Source: an uncultured Burkholderiales bacterium
GTDB lineage: Bacteria; Pseudomonadota; Gammaproteobacteria; Burkholderiales; Burkholderiaceae_C
Direction of reading: 5' to 3'
NCBI GenBank assembly: GCA_903932865.1
Contig: CAIZHQ010000012.1
Location: 1 to 64,000, forward strand
Length of the DNA: 64,000 bases
Position numbers and translations under genes: made by a program. How positions within the stretch are numbered: position 1 is the stretch's first letter; the number at the start of each line of letters is the position of its first letter. Positions 35,590-44,674 of this stretch are shown here, piece after piece. The notes beneath the pieces were generated by a model. That model did not search any database. It saw only the letters and a program-made list of their open reading frames with translations, and was not told where the DNA came from.

Positions 35590-36467
35590 GCCGAAGGCGT
35601 GGCCATGCGCAGTCGACGGGCCGCCTCTTCGTCACGCGCATCGTCGATCTCGCGCAACACGGCCGCCATGTCCACGTTGGCAGTCGCGCGCTCAAAATGG
35701 CCCGTGAGCGGCGTCTCGTTGCTGAGCAAACCGGCTTGGTACAGGCTCCAGATTTCAGGGCCGAAGTCGGTCTTCAAAAGTACAGGGGCAAATTGCCCAA
35801 AGAAGTCGCGCAGGTTGTTCACATCGCGCAGCAGCATGCGCTGGGCGTGGTTGTTGCCGGCCGCGTCCACCGCTTGGGGCAAGTCGATGATGACGGGCTC
35901 GTCCACACCGGGCAGATCGCCCTCACCGGGGATGTGCGCCAGCAAGATGTTGAACTCTGACAAATCTCCATGCACCACACCCGCACACAGCATGCGGACC
36001 ACCTCGCCGATCAAGGTGGCGTGGTGCTGCAGCGCTTGCGCGGAAGTAAAGGCCACATCGTTCAGGCGCGGCGCGGCGTCGCCGTGCGCGTCGGTGACCA
36101 GTTCCATGAGCAGCACGCCGTCAAAGAAATTGAAAGGCCGAGGCACGCGCACACCGGCTGCTGCCAGGCGGTACAGGGCGTCCACCTCAGCGCTTTGCCA
36201 AGCGGCTTCTTGTTCCTGGCGGCCAAACTTGCTGCCCTTGGCCATGGCACGGGCTGAGCGCGAGTTCTTGACCTTGCGGTTTTCGGTGTAATCCACCGCC
36301 TGGCGGAAACTGCGGTGGGTGGCCTCTTTGTAGATCTTGGCGCAGCGGGTCTCGTCTCCGCAGCGCACCACGAACACCATGGCCTCTTTGCCACTCATGA
36401 GCTGACGCACCACGGTGTCGATCAGACCTTCCTCGAGCAAGCTTTGCAGCCGCGGTGGTGCTTTCAT
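35586..36467 (-). CDS. RIO1-type serine protein kinase
   Basis: 293 aa of the bacterial RIO family (PA4780 type). Motifs: GKEAMVFVVRC (flexible loop region), CAKIYKE with the ATP-binding Lys, VVHGDLSEFNILL as catalytic loop and IIDLPQAVD as metal-binding loop. Such kinases autophosphorylate; targets in bacteria are mostly unknown. Upstream of the DTW gene with a 4-base overlap, a pairing that suggests a function connected with tRNA or ribosome assembly. Confidence 0.9.
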   Translation of the reverse strand: MKAPPRLQSLLEEGLIDTVVRQLMSGKEAMVFVVRCGDETRCAKIYKEATHRSFRQAVDYTENRKVKNSRSARAMAKGSKFGRQEQEAAWQSAEVDALYRLAAAGVRVPRPFNFFDGVLLMELVTDAHGDAAPRLNDVAFTSAQALQHHATLIGEVVRMLCAGVVHGDLSEFNILLAHIPGEGDLPGVDEPVIIDLPQAVDAAGNNHAQRMLLRDVNNLRDFFGQFAPVLLKTDFGPEIWSLYQAGLLSNETPLTGHFERATANVDMAAVLREIDDARDEEAARRLRMATPSA

Positions 36468-36476
36468 GGGGCGGCT

Positions 36477-36740
36477 TCAGCGGATCAACAAGGCCCAGCC
36501 CGCATGCTGGTTGGCCTTGTTGTTTTCGTATTCCCAGGACGCACCGCAGCGGTCGCAGCGGTAACGGGTGAAGCTGGCCTGGCCATGGCCATGGCCATGG
36601 CCACGATCTTCGCGGCTGTGCGTGCCTTGAACCAGTTCGGCGTGGCCAGGGGCTTTGCGCCAATGGCGCTGAATGCCCGCGCAGGGTTCACACAAAACGG
36701 GTGCTGAGCGCTGGGACGCGCTGGGGGTTGATGGGGTCAT
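36477..36740 (-). CDS. Small zinc-ribbon protein with a His-Gly repeat
   Basis: 87 aa, starting at ATG 36740 within a longer open frame. Two Cys pairs, LCEPC and RCDRCG, with about 45 residues between them, form a probable zinc ribbon; YRCDRCGASWEYENN is the most conserved-looking part. Between the pairs lies an acidic/His segment with GHGHGHG, encoded by a hexamer repeat. AGGA lies 12 bases before the start, a little far. Ends nine bases before the RIO kinase start, so it may head the kinase/DTW operon. Function unknown; a nucleic-acid or protein adaptor is possible. Confidence 0.72.
   Translation of the reverse strand: MTPSTPSASQRSAPVLCEPCAGIQRHWRKAPGHAELVQGTHSREDRGHGHGHGQASFTRYRCDRCGASWEYENNKANQHAGWALLIR
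36581..36604. repeat. Tandem hexamer repeat inside the zinc-ribbon gene
   Basis: GGCCAT three times, then GGCCAC. Read on the minus strand it encodes alternating Gly and His. Copy-number change would alter the length of the GHGHGH segment without shifting the frame. Confidence 0.8.
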
Positions 36741-36876
36741 GAGGGGGGGATTCCTGGACAATGCCTGCGGGGGCGATGCCTGCATTGTCGCCGCTCCCGC
36801 TTGCATGTGACAGACCGCCGATCCAGACTGTGGCAGCATGGCCCCCAATTTGATGCAACCGCAAGGAGTCTTGAAC

Positions 36877-37683
36877 ATGTCAACACCCCCTAACCTGTCC
36901 AACGCCCTCTCATTTGGCCTGCAAGGCCGCGTGGTGATCGTCACTGGCGCAGCCAACGGCATTGGCGAGGCCTGTGCGCGCCGCTTCGCCGCCGAAGCTG
37001 CCCATGTCATCTTGTCTGACGTCAACAGCGAGCGCGGCGCTGCCGTGGCCGCCGAATTGCGCAGCGCTGGCCACAGCGCCGGCTTCATGACCTGCGACGT
37101 CTCGCGCAAGGCCGATGTCGATGCCCTGGTGGACCATGTGCTGCAGGCCTTTGGCCGCATCGACGTGCTGGTCAACAACGCGGGCATCTTCCGGGCGGCC
37201 GACTTTCTGGACGTGACCGAAGAAGACTTCGATGCCGTGATCAACGTGAACATCAAGGGCTCTTTCCTGATGGGCCAGGCCGCGGCCCGCGCCATGAAGA
37301 GCACCGGGGGCGGCGCCATCATCAACATGAGCTCGGTCAACGCGGTGCTGGCCATCCCCAACATCGCCAGCTACAACGTGAGCAAAGGCGGCATCAACCA
37401 GCTGACACGCGCCATGGCTTTGGCCCTGGCCGACTTCGGCATCCGCGTGAACGCGGTGGCGCCCGGCACGATTGCCACCGAGTTGGCGCGCCAGGCGGTG
37501 CTGACCAGCGAGGCGGCCGAGAAAAAAATCATGATGCGCACGCCCATGAAGCGCCTGGGCGAGCCCGACGAAGTGGCCAAAGTGGTGGCATTTTTGGCCA
37601 GCGATGCGGCCAGCTACATCACCGGTGAAATCGTCACCGTGGACGGCGGGCGCATGGCGCTCAATTACACCGTGCCGGTTTGA
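36877..37683 (+). CDS. SDR family oxidoreductase
   Basis: 268 aa from ATG 36877, chosen because AAGGAG lies eight bases upstream; ATG 36838 has none. Canonical active site: TGAANGIG, NNAG, catalytic Ser in NMSSVNA, YNVSKGG and a C-terminal VDGGRMALNY. Probably an NAD(P)-dependent alcohol/ketone or hydroxyacid dehydrogenase. First gene of a compact four-gene operon with a PaaI-type thioesterase, glyoxalase I and a halohydrin dehalogenase-like gene. Substrate unknown. Confidence 0.9.
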   Translation: MSTPPNLSNALSFGLQGRVVIVTGAANGIGEACARRFAAEAAHVILSDVNSERGAAVAAELRSAGHSAGFMTCDVSRKADVDALVDHVLQAFGRIDVLVNNAGIFRAADFLDVTEEDFDAVINVNIKGSFLMGQAAARAMKSTGGGAIINMSSVNAVLAIPNIASYNVSKGGINQLTRAMALALADFGIRVNAVAPGTIATELARQAVLTSEAAEKKIMMRTPMKRLGEPDEVAKVVAFLASDAASYITGEIVTVDGGRMALNYTVPV

Positions 37684-37698
37684 AGAAAGTCCCATGTT

Positions 37699-38259
37699 GT
37701 GAACACATCCTCTTCCCGCCTCGACGCCTGGTTGGCGCAAGAAAAAGAGATACGCCAGCGGCTGGATGCTGGCGCCGGGCCCGGCGTGGCACGCCCAGAC
37801 CAGGTGGCAGGCAAGACCGGCTTGGAGGTCATGCAAGGCCTGCTGAGTGGCGAGCTGCCCTACGCCAGCATCGCCAAAACACTCGACTTTGTGCTGATCG
37901 AGGTCAGCGCAGGCCAAGCCATTTTTCAAGGTGCTCCAGGCTTGAACCACATGAACCCGCTGGGCACGGTGCACGGCGGCTGGTTTGCCACCTTGCTCGA
38001 CTCGGCCCTGGGCTGCGCGGTGCACACCATGATGCCGCCAGGCCGCGGCTACACCACGGCCGACCTGAGCGTGAAACTGGTCAAAGCCCTCACCCCCAAA
38101 GTGCAGCGCGTGCGGGCCATTGGCCAAGTGGTGCACTGCGGCCGCCAGTTGGCCACTGCCGAAGCCCGTCTGGTCGGGCCCGACGGTACCCTGTACGCCC
38201 ATGCAACCACAGCCTGCCTTGTTTTTGAAATGCCTTCACCCACAGGAAATAAACCATGA
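37699..38259 (+). CDS. PaaI-family thioesterase (hotdog fold)
   Basis: 186 aa from GTG 37699. The hotdog core carries [29 protein letters not shown]-x-D is the PaaI-type active-site region, and the closing strand is [11 protein letters not shown]. Hydrolyses an acyl- or aryl-acyl-CoA thioester. An N-terminal extension of about 60 residues precedes the core. It lies 15 bases after the SDR gene and its end overlaps the gloA start by four bases, so all are cotranscribed. Confidence 0.88.
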   Translation: MNTSSSRLDAWLAQEKEIRQRLDAGAGPGVARPDQVAGKTGLEVMQGLLSGELPYASIAKTLDFVLIEVSAGQAIFQGAPGLNHMNPLGTVHGGWFATLLDSALGCAVHTMMPPGRGYTTADLSVKLVKALTPKVQRVRAIGQVVHCGRQLATAEARLVGPDGTLYAHATTACLVFEMPSPTGNKP

Positions 38260-38666
38260 GACTCCTTCACACCATGCTGCGCGTGGGCAACCTTCAACGC
38301 TCGATCGACTTCTACACCAATGTGATGGGCATGAAACTGCTGCGCACCTCAGAAAACCCCGAGTACAAATACTCGCTGGCTTTTGTGGGTTACGGCAACA
38401 ACCCGGATCACGCCGAACTGGAGCTGACCTACAACTGGGGCACAGAAAGCTACGACATGGGCACAGCTTACGGCCACATCGCACTGGGTGTGCCCGATGC
38501 CTATGCCGCGTGCGAAAAAATCAAAGCCGCTGGCGGCAAGGTCACGCGTGAAGCGGGCCCGGTCAAAGGCGGGAGCACGGTGATCGCCTTTGTGACCGAC
38601 CCCGACGGCTACAAGGTCGAGCTGATCCAGCGGGCCGAATACGCTGGTGGACAGGGTTTGCGCTGA
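38256..38666 (+). CDS. gloA: Lactoylglutathione lyase (glyoxalase I)
   Basis: 136 aa, the usual length of Ni-type bacterial GloA. Metal ligands can be placed at H5 (MRLLHTML), a Glu in [11 protein letters not shown], His in AYGHIALGV and Glu in YKVELIQR. Converts the hemithioacetal of methylglyoxal and glutathione to S-lactoylglutathione. Translationally coupled to the thioesterase gene. In this operon it could also remove aldehyde by-products of the neighbouring oxidoreductase, though general methylglyoxal detoxification is enough to explain it. Confidence 0.96.
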   Translation: MRLLHTMLRVGNLQRSIDFYTNVMGMKLLRTSENPEYKYSLAFVGYGNNPDHAELELTYNWGTESYDMGTAYGHIALGVPDAYAACEKIKAAGGKVTREAGPVKGGSTVIAFVTDPDGYKVELIQRAEYAGGQGLR

Positions 38667-38683
38667 ACCCACGGAGGATGAAC

Positions 38684-39361
38684 ATGATCGACTTGACTGG
38701 CCAACGCATCCTGGTCACCCAGGCCAATGACTTCATGGGCCCAGCCCTGTGCCATGGCTTGCAGGCCTGCGGTGCCGAAGTGATCGCCGACGAGCGCCTG
38801 CTTGTGAACCCACAAGATGCGCAAGCCGTGATTGAAGCGGCCGGGCCGCTGAATGCACTGGTCATCAACCTGGCACTGCCAGCGCCGTCCACACCCGTCA
38901 CGCAGATCGACGAGGCCGAATGGCGGCAGGTGTTTGAAGTGATGGTCGACCCCCTGCCTCGCTTGGTGCGGGCGGTGGTGCCCGGCATGAAGGCCCGCGG
39001 CGGCGGCAAGATCGTGGTGATGGGCAGTGCCTCGGCTTTGCGGGGCATGAAGCGCGCCGCCGCCTACAGCGCAGCGCGTGGGGCGCAGCTGGCCTATGTG
39101 CAGGCGGCTGGCGTGGAGCTGGCCCCCGACAACATCCAGCTCAATGCGGTGGCGCAAAATTTCGTTGACAACCCCACCTACTTCCCGCCCGAGGTGCAGG
39201 CCAACCCACGTTTTCAGGAGCGCCTGAAACGCGAAGTGCCGCTGGGTCGCCTGGTCAAGGCCGAAGAAGACGCCCGCTTTGTGGCCTACCTGTGCAGCGA
39301 AGCGGCCAGCTGCTTTGTGGGCCAGGTCTTCCCGATGTCGGGTGGCTGGGCGGTGCGCTGA
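38684..39361 (+). CDS. Halohydrin dehalogenase-like protein (SDR relative with T-x4-F-x-G and S-x12-Y-x3-R)
   Basis: 225 aa from ATG 38684: GGAGG lies six bases upstream, whereas ATG 38678 touches it. Overall an SDR fold, but the cofactor motif TGxxxGxG is replaced by T12-Q-A-N-D-F17-M-G19, and the catalytic YxxxK by Y128-S-A-A-R132 with S115 twelve residues before Y128. T-x4-F/Y-x-G with S-x12-Y-x3-R is the published fingerprint of halohydrin dehalogenases, which lost NAD(P) binding and instead bind halide, turning vicinal haloalcohols into epoxides and opening epoxides with small anions. The C-terminal half (NPTYFPPE..NP; LGRL; FVAYLCSEAASCFVGQVF..GGW) also resembles HheC-type enzymes as I remember them. 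Last gene of the SDR-thioesterase-gloA operon. Activity and native substrate are inferred. Confidence 0.8.
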   Translation: MIDLTGQRILVTQANDFMGPALCHGLQACGAEVIADERLLVNPQDAQAVIEAAGPLNALVINLALPAPSTPVTQIDEAEWRQVFEVMVDPLPRLVRAVVPGMKARGGGKIVVMGSASALRGMKRAAAYSAARGAQLAYVQAAGVELAPDNIQLNAVAQNFVDNPTYFPPEVQANPRFQERLKREVPLGRLVKAEEDARFVAYLCSEAASCFVGQVFPMSGGWAVR

Positions 39362-39374
39362 TCGAGCGCAAACC

Positions 39375-40022
39375 TCAGCGCGCTAACTGGCTGGCTTCGC
39401 GCGCCAGCGTTTCGATGCGCGCCCAGTCGCCTTGGGCCAGCGCTTCGGCTGGCACCAGCCACGAGCCGCCCACGCAGGCCACATTCGGCAAACTCAAAAA
39501 GTCCAAGGCATTGCCCGGCGTGACGCCGCCCGTGGGGCAAAACTTCACATCAAAAAACGGACCACTCCAAGCCTTGAGCATGGCGGGACCACCTGCCTGC
39601 ATGGCGGGGAAGAATTTGAGTTCGGTGTAGCCGTCTTCTTGGGCCATCATGATTTCGCTGCCGGTGGCCACCCCGGGCAAGAGCGACAAACCTTGGTCAC
39701 GGCAGGCCTGACCCACCGCGCGGGTGTAGCCGGGGCTCACGGCAAAGCGGGCACCGGCTTTGGCCGCTGCGGCTGCATCGGCGGCGCTGCGCACCGTGCC
39801 TGCACCCACCACAGCATCGGGCACTTCTTTGGCGATGGCTTCTATGCAGGCCAGCGCCTGCGGGCTGCGCAGCGTGACCTCCAGCATGCGGATGCCACCC
39901 GCCACCAGGGCGCGTGCCATGGGCACGGCATGCGCCAGATCGTGGAGCACGATCACGGGGATCACCGAGGCGTCCTGCATGACTTGCCGGGCGGTCAAAG
40001 GGGCATTTGAATTCACAGCCAT
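39375..40022 (-). CDS. eda: KDPG aldolase (bifunctional 4-hydroxy-2-oxoglutarate aldolase)
   Basis: 215 aa. Schiff-base lysine in [11 protein letters not shown], catalytic Glu in [32 protein letters not shown] and GGSWLVP all match Eda. Cleaves 6-phospho-2-keto-3-deoxygluconate to pyruvate and glyceraldehyde 3-phosphate, the last step of the Entner-Doudoroff route. Its start overlaps the 3' end of edd by ten bases on the minus strand, giving an edd-eda operon. Confidence 0.95.
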   Translation of the reverse strand: MAVNSNAPLTARQVMQDASVIPVIVLHDLAHAVPMARALVAGGIRMLEVTLRSPQALACIEAIAKEVPDAVVGAGTVRSAADAAAAAKAGARFAVSPGYTRAVGQACRDQGLSLLPGVATGSEIMMAQEDGYTELKFFPAMQAGGPAMLKAWSGPFFDVKFCPTGGVTPGNALDFLSLPNVACVGGSWLVPAEALAQGDWARIETLAREASQLAR

Positions 40023-41854
40023 GAGCAGGCTCCTTCTTCGGCTTTGAGGGCGTGACGGCGCATGTTGGCAAACAGTTCACGGCCCATGCCCACACCATTG
40101 GCAGCGCGCAGTTCAGCAGGCATTTGGGCCAATGGGCGCGCAGCCCATTCGGCCTCGCTCACCAGCACTTGCAAAGTGGCAGCAGTGACGTCCAGACGAA
40201 TCAAATCGCCGTCTTTCACCTTGGCCAGCGGACCACCGGCAGCGGCTTCAGGCGAGACATGGATGGCGGCGGGCACTTTGCCCGATGCACCGCTCATGCG
40301 GCCGTCGGTCACCAGCGCCACCTTGAAGCCCTTGCCTTGCAGCACGGCCAGCGGCGGGGTGAGTTTGTGCAGCTCGGGCATGCCATTGGCTTGCGGGCCT
40401 TGCCAGCGCACCACACAGACGATGTCCCGGTCCAGTTCGCCCGCCTTGAACGCGGCTTGCAATTCGTCTTGTGAATTGAACACGCGGGCAGGGGCTTCGA
40501 TGACATGAAAGGCTTCAGGCACGGCCGAGATCTTGATGACGCTGCGGCCCAAATTGCCTTGCAAAAGCTTGAGACCGCCCGAGGCGCTGAAGGGGCTGGA
40601 CACGGGGCGCACGACGGTGTTGTCCTTGCTGGCACTCACCTCCTGCCAAACCAGTTGGCCATTTTGGGCAGAAGGAATGCGCGTGAATTCACGCAGGCCA
40701 CCGGAACGCACCGTGAGCACATCGGCGTGCATCAGGCCAGCATCGAGCAGCTCGCGGATCACATAGCCCGGACCACCTGCGGCCTGGAAATAGTTCACGT
40801 CTGCGCTGCCATTGGGGTACACGCGGGTAAGCAGCGGCACCACGTCCGACAGGGCCGAGAAGTCATCCCAGTCGATCACGATGCCCGCCGCACGCGCCAC
40901 TGCCACCCAGTGGATCAGGTGGTTGGTGGAACCGCCCGTGGCCAGCAAGGCCACCATGGCGTTGACGATGCAGCGCTCGTCCACCAAGCGGCCAATCGGC
41001 GTGAAATTTTGGCCCTTGACCAGCGCCAGCACCGTGCGGGCCGCTTCGCGGGTCAGCTCGGCGCGCATGCCCTCGCCCGGGTTGATGAAGGCGGTGCCGG
41101 GCACATGCAGGCCCATGGCTTCGAGCAGCATTTGGTTGCTGTTGGCCGTGCCGTAAAAGGTGCAGGTGCCTTCGCCGTGGTAAGCCTGGGACTCGGCTGC
41201 CAGCAGTTCGGCGCGACCGACCAAGCCTTGCGCCGCTTGCTCGCGCACTTTGGACTTTTCGTTGTTGGACAGGCCGCTGGTCATGGGGCCAGCAGGCACA
41301 AACACCGTGGGCAAATGGCCAAACTGCAAAGCCCCAATGAGCAAGCCGGGCACGATCTTGTCGCACACGCCCAGCATCAGGGCGGCGTCGAACACGTCGT
41401 GGCTGAGCGAGACTGCAGTCGCCATGGCGATCACGTCGCGGCTGAACAAGCTCAGCTCCATGCCCGGCGTGCCTTGGGTCACGCCGTCGCACATGGCGGG
41501 CACACCGCCGGCCACTTGGGCCGTGGCGCCCAGCTTGCGCGCCTCGTCTTTGATCAGGTCGGGGTAATGCTGCAGCGGGGCGTGGGCCGAGAGCAGGTCG
41601 TTGTAGGCGTTGACGATGCCGATGTTGGGCGCGCGTGGGGCCACGACTTTGATCTGGTCCAAGGCTGTGGCGCGGCCCTTGTCAGCTTCGGGCATGGCGG
41701 CAAATGCGTGGGCCACGTTGGCGCAGCCCAGGCGCTGGGCCCCGGGTTCTTGGTTGATGGCTGCCTCTACTTGCTGCAAATAGGCTTTGCGGGTGGGGCG
41801 GCTGCGCTCAAGGATGCGGGCGGTGACGACCACCAATGTCGGGTGAAGAGTCAT
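40013..41854 (-). CDS. edd: Phosphogluconate dehydratase
   Basis: 613 aa from ATG 41854 (MTLHPTLVV, the usual start region); a TTG 30 bases upstream is unlikely. Iron-sulfur IlvD/Edd family enzyme making KDPG from 6-phosphogluconate. Family features include [56 protein letters not shown] and [18 protein letters not shown]. It is closer to true Edd than the aldonate dehydratase at 26623, which lacks the phosphate-specific regions. First gene of edd-eda; receives product from gntK. Confidence 0.96.
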   Translation of the reverse strand: MTLHPTLVVVTARILERSRPTRKAYLQQVEAAINQEPGAQRLGCANVAHAFAAMPEADKGRATALDQIKVVAPRAPNIGIVNAYNDLLSAHAPLQHYPDLIKDEARKLGATAQVAGGVPAMCDGVTQGTPGMELSLFSRDVIAMATAVSLSHDVFDAALMLGVCDKIVPGLLIGALQFGHLPTVFVPAGPMTSGLSNNEKSKVREQAAQGLVGRAELLAAESQAYHGEGTCTFYGTANSNQMLLEAMGLHVPGTAFINPGEGMRAELTREAARTVLALVKGQNFTPIGRLVDERCIVNAMVALLATGGSTNHLIHWVAVARAAGIVIDWDDFSALSDVVPLLTRVYPNGSADVNYFQAAGGPGYVIRELLDAGLMHADVLTVRSGGLREFTRIPSAQNGQLVWQEVSASKDNTVVRPVSSPFSASGGLKLLQGNLGRSVIKISAVPEAFHVIEAPARVFNSQDELQAAFKAGELDRDIVCVVRWQGPQANGMPELHKLTPPLAVLQGKGFKVALVTDGRMSGASGKVPAAIHVSPEAAAGGPLAKVKDGDLIRLDVTAATLQVLVSEAEWAARPLAQMPAELRAANGVGMGRELFANMRRHALKAEEGACSWL

Positions 41855-41977
41855 GTTTTGACGCCGGTTGGGTCGTGGTAACAAAATTACATGCCCGATG
41901 GTAACCGCGTTGCCCTACTTTAGCGCGTTTGGCGAGTGACAGACAGGGTACAACTCGCTTTCAACGGTTGAGAGCCG

Positions 41978-42005
41978 AAAAAAAACCCGCCGAGGCGGGT
42001 TTTTT
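41978..42005. terminator. Bidirectional terminator
   Basis: A run of A, then AACCCGC-CGAG-GCGGGTT, then T: a symmetric hairpin ending transcription of the small membrane-protein gene on the minus strand and usable from the plus side as well. Confidence 0.85.
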
Positions 42006-42021
42006 GCAGGCCCGTGACGTA

Positions 42022-42264
42022 TCACTTGGCAGCGGATGCGTTCGCGGCGGCGGGCGCTGCAGAGGCGTCCGCTGCAGGCGCTGATGCGTCAACTGCAGGC
42101 GCAGAAGCTTCGGCTGCTGGCGCTGTGACTGCCGCTGGCACTGCAGGTGCTGGTTTTTTGCTTTTGGCAATGCCAAAGCCGACCGCCAGGCCCACAGCCA
42201 GCAAGACTGCTGCTGCCACAACGGCCAAAGCCACGGGTTGGTTGTCATCTTCTTGGGTCGACAT
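42022..42264 (-). CDS. Small single-pass membrane protein with an Ala/Pro/Ser-rich tail
   Basis: 80 aa from ATG 42264, which has GGAG nine bases upstream. After a short polar N-terminus (MSTQEDDNQP) comes one hydrophobic helix (VALAVVAAAVLLAVGLAVGFGIA), two lysines, and then a low-complexity tail of repeated APA-ASAP units about 40 residues long. The helix probably anchors it in the inner membrane with the tail outside. No known family recognised. Divergent from the ChaC-like gene. Confidence 0.72.
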   Translation of the reverse strand: MSTQEDDNQPVALAVVAAAVLLAVGLAVGFGIAKSKKPAPAVPAAVTAPAAEASAPAVDASAPAADASAAPAAANASAAK

Positions 42265-42315
42265 GGGTTTTTTCTCCGAAAATAATGCAGTTATTGTAAT
42301 AGGGCCTCGTTGCAC

Positions 42316-42930
42316 ATGACCGACACCCACGCCGACACAAGCCGGGCACCCGCCACTGACATGTCACCCACGCACTTCAAGGGCGATTTGCTCGACCACT
42401 TCCGGGCGCAAACCGCAGGGCAGGATTTGTGGGTGTTTGGCTACGCCTCGCTGCTGTGGCGCCCCGAGTTCGAAGCCCAGGAGCAGCACCTCTCACGCGT
42501 TTGGGGCTGGCACCGTGCCCTGAAAATGTGGAGCCGTCTGAACCGGGGCAGCCCCGAGTGCCCAGGTCTGGTGTTTGCCTTGTTGCCCGGCGGCAGTTGC
42601 CAAGGCGTGGTCTACCGGGTGGCCAGAGAGCAGGCCGACGAAGTGTTGGTGCGGCTGTGGGAGCGGGAAATGCCCATGGATGTTTACACCCCCAGCTGGC
42701 TGCCCTGTGCCACCCCACAAGGCACGGTCCGGGCTTTGGCCTTCACATTGCCCCGCAGCAGCCCCAGCTTCACGGGGCATTTGCCAGCCGAGCGCTATCG
42801 GCAAATTTTTCAGCAAGCTTGCGGCCGCTTTGGCACCACGCTGGACTATGCGATGCAGACCTACCGCAGCCTGCAAGACCACGGCATCGAAGACCGGGCC
42901 TTGGCGACTTTGCTGCGCCACGCCGACTGA
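42316..42930 (+). CDS. Gamma-glutamylcyclotransferase (ChaC-like)
   Basis: 204 aa from ATG 42316; ATG 42361 is also possible. Substrate loop [15 protein letters not shown] and the later [25 protein letters not shown], whose Glu is the catalytic acid in ChaC enzymes. ChaC cleaves glutathione to 5-oxoproline and Cys-Gly. It lies just 17 bases before pdxH but no functional link is evident. Start uncertain because no clear ribosome site is seen. Confidence 0.88.
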   Translation: MTDTHADTSRAPATDMSPTHFKGDLLDHFRAQTAGQDLWVFGYASLLWRPEFEAQEQHLSRVWGWHRALKMWSRLNRGSPECPGLVFALLPGGSCQGVVYRVAREQADEVLVRLWEREMPMDVYTPSWLPCATPQGTVRALAFTLPRSSPSFTGHLPAERYRQIFQQACGRFGTTLDYAMQTYRSLQDHGIEDRALATLLRHAD

Positions 42931-42947
42931 GTCCATATACTTGCACC

Positions 42948-43580
42948 ATGAACATCGCCGACCTGCGCAAGAGCTACGAAAAAGCAGAGCTCAACGAGAA
43001 CGCCTCGCACGCCAACCCCTTGGCTCAGTTTGAGCAATGGCTGCAAGAGGCCATCACCTGCGAAGTGCCCGAACCCAACGCCATGACGCTGGCCACCGTA
43101 GCCAGCAACCTGCGCCCCAGTACGCGGGTGGTGCTGATCAAAGGCTGTGACGCGCGCGGCATCGTCTGGTACACGAATTACGACAGCCAGAAAGGCCAAG
43201 AACTGGCGGGCAACCCCTTTGCGGCACTGCAGTTCCACTGGGTTGAGCTTGAGCGCGTGGTGCGCATCGAAGGCCGGGTTGAAAAGGTCAGCGACGAAGA
43301 AAGCGACGCCTATTTCCACAGTCGTCCGCTCGATTCACGCATTGGGGCATGGGCTTCACCACAAAGCCAGGTGATCGACGGGCGCACCGTGCTGGTGACC
43401 AACGCCGCCAAATACGCTGCGCAATTCATGCTGCAGCCGCCACGCCCACCCCACTGGGGCGGTTATAGGCTTGTGCCCGACCAATGGCAGTTTTGGCAAG
43501 GCCGCAAAAGCCGTTTGCATGACCGGTTGCGTTACACACCCTTAGGCGATCAGTGGTTGCGCGAGCGGCTGGCGCCCTGA
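42948..43580 (+). CDS. pdxH: Pyridoxamine 5'-phosphate oxidase
   Basis: 210 aa from ATG 42948 ([17 protein letters not shown]). FMN-dependent oxidation of pyridoxamine or pyridoxine phosphate to PLP, the last step of vitamin B6 synthesis and salvage. Visible features: [26 protein letters not shown] for FMN and substrate binding, [32 protein letters not shown], and the C-terminal signature [16 protein letters not shown] with the conserved Arg-His-Arg set. Confidence 0.97.
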   Translation: MNIADLRKSYEKAELNENASHANPLAQFEQWLQEAITCEVPEPNAMTLATVASNLRPSTRVVLIKGCDARGIVWYTNYDSQKGQELAGNPFAALQFHWVELERVVRIEGRVEKVSDEESDAYFHSRPLDSRIGAWASPQSQVIDGRTVLVTNAAKYAAQFMLQPPRPPHWGGYRLVPDQWQFWQGRKSRLHDRLRYTPLGDQWLRERLAP

Positions 43581-43635
43581 AGCCGGCACGACGAACCAGC
43601 GCCTCACGGTGATGCGCTGGGCTGTCCTGGTTGGA

Positions 43636-44592
43636 TCAGGTTGGCAACAAGGGCAGCAAGGCCATGGCAAGAGAGATGCCCAGCAGGGCCATCAACGTCG
43701 AGATGGCCACGGCAGCGGTGACGGTGTCTTCTTCTTTGTGGTAACGCTGCGAGAACAAAAACACATTGGCCCCTATGGGCAAAGCGGCGGCCACCACCAT
43801 CACCGTCAATGCCAACCCCCGCATGCCCAAGGCCCAACCCAAAGCAAGCATCAGAACGGGGTGCAAAACGGTCTTGACCCAAGACAAACGCACCGAAGCT
43901 GAGAGGTTTTTGCCTACGGGGGTTTGTGACAACGTGATGCCTACCAGCACCAGTGCGATGGGGCCAAAGGCGCTGCCCAGCAGTTGCAAAGGTTTGTCCA
44001 CCACCGAGTGCAAGCCCCAGCCGGTTTGCGCGTACAGCAAGCCCACGATGATGGGCAATGGCACAGGGTGCAACACTGCGCTTCGGATGGCCTGGCCGAC
44101 GGTGCGCCACAGTTGACCTTTTTGGCCAGAAGCAGCGGCTTGCTCGCTGGCCATTTGCAACTCCAGCACCACGGTGGCCATGGTCAGCAGCACCAGCGCA
44201 TGCAAGGAGATGAGGGTGAACAACAAAACCTGCCCCGCCTCACCATAGGCCAGGCCAATCAGGGGCACGCCGATCATCAAGGTGTTGCTGAAGATGCCAG
44301 CCAACGCCAACACCGAAGCGCGCGAATCGCGACCATAGGCGACCAACATGGCAAAAAACAGCACCGCCGCCACCAAAAAGTATTGGAACACCGGGCGCAT
44401 GTCCAGGCGCTCTAGGTGCACCGAACTCATGGTGCGAAACAGCAGCGCTGGCGTCAGCACCAGAAACACCAAGTTGGACAAATCGCGCACCGACTCGGGC
44501 CGCATGAGCTTGGCCTTGCCCGCGACAAAGCCCACCAAGATGAGCAGCACCACGGGCAAAAGAGAGGACAGGACGGGATGATCAAGGTTCAT
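43636..44592 (-). CDS. AEC (auxin efflux carrier) family transporter
   Basis: 318 aa integral membrane protein with about ten hydrophobic segments in two five-helix halves. Begins MNLDHPVLSSLLPVVLLILVGFVAGK and includes GIFSNTLMIGVPL and the second-half equivalent ALPIGANVFLFS, the paired motifs of the AEC/BASS fold. Members such as MdcF or YfdV-type proteins move carboxylates, but substrate prediction is unreliable. Monocistronic. Confidence 0.92.
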   Translation of the reverse strand: MNLDHPVLSSLLPVVLLILVGFVAGKAKLMRPESVRDLSNLVFLVLTPALLFRTMSSVHLERLDMRPVFQYFLVAAVLFFAMLVAYGRDSRASVLALAGIFSNTLMIGVPLIGLAYGEAGQVLLFTLISLHALVLLTMATVVLELQMASEQAAASGQKGQLWRTVGQAIRSAVLHPVPLPIIVGLLYAQTGWGLHSVVDKPLQLLGSAFGPIALVLVGITLSQTPVGKNLSASVRLSWVKTVLHPVLMLALGWALGMRGLALTVMVVAAALPIGANVFLFSQRYHKEEDTVTAAVAISTLMALLGISLAMALLPLLPT

Positions 44593-44674
44593 CGCTGGAT
44601 TATCCCGTCCTGACTTCGTGTCACTTAAGCGGAAACCACGTAGCGCCGCCCCTCAGGCGACGCCACGCAGACCC

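Noticed and set aside
36581..36604. Hexamer repeat as a phase-variation switch
   Set aside because: The unit length is a multiple of three, so copy changes cannot switch the gene on and off by frameshift.
36910..38202. 430-codon frame antisense to the SDR and thioesterase
   Set aside because: Spans two well-supported genes and their junction; no ribosome site or domain.
40505..41881. 458-codon frame antisense to edd
   Set aside because: Shadow; edd carries all family motifs on the minus strand.
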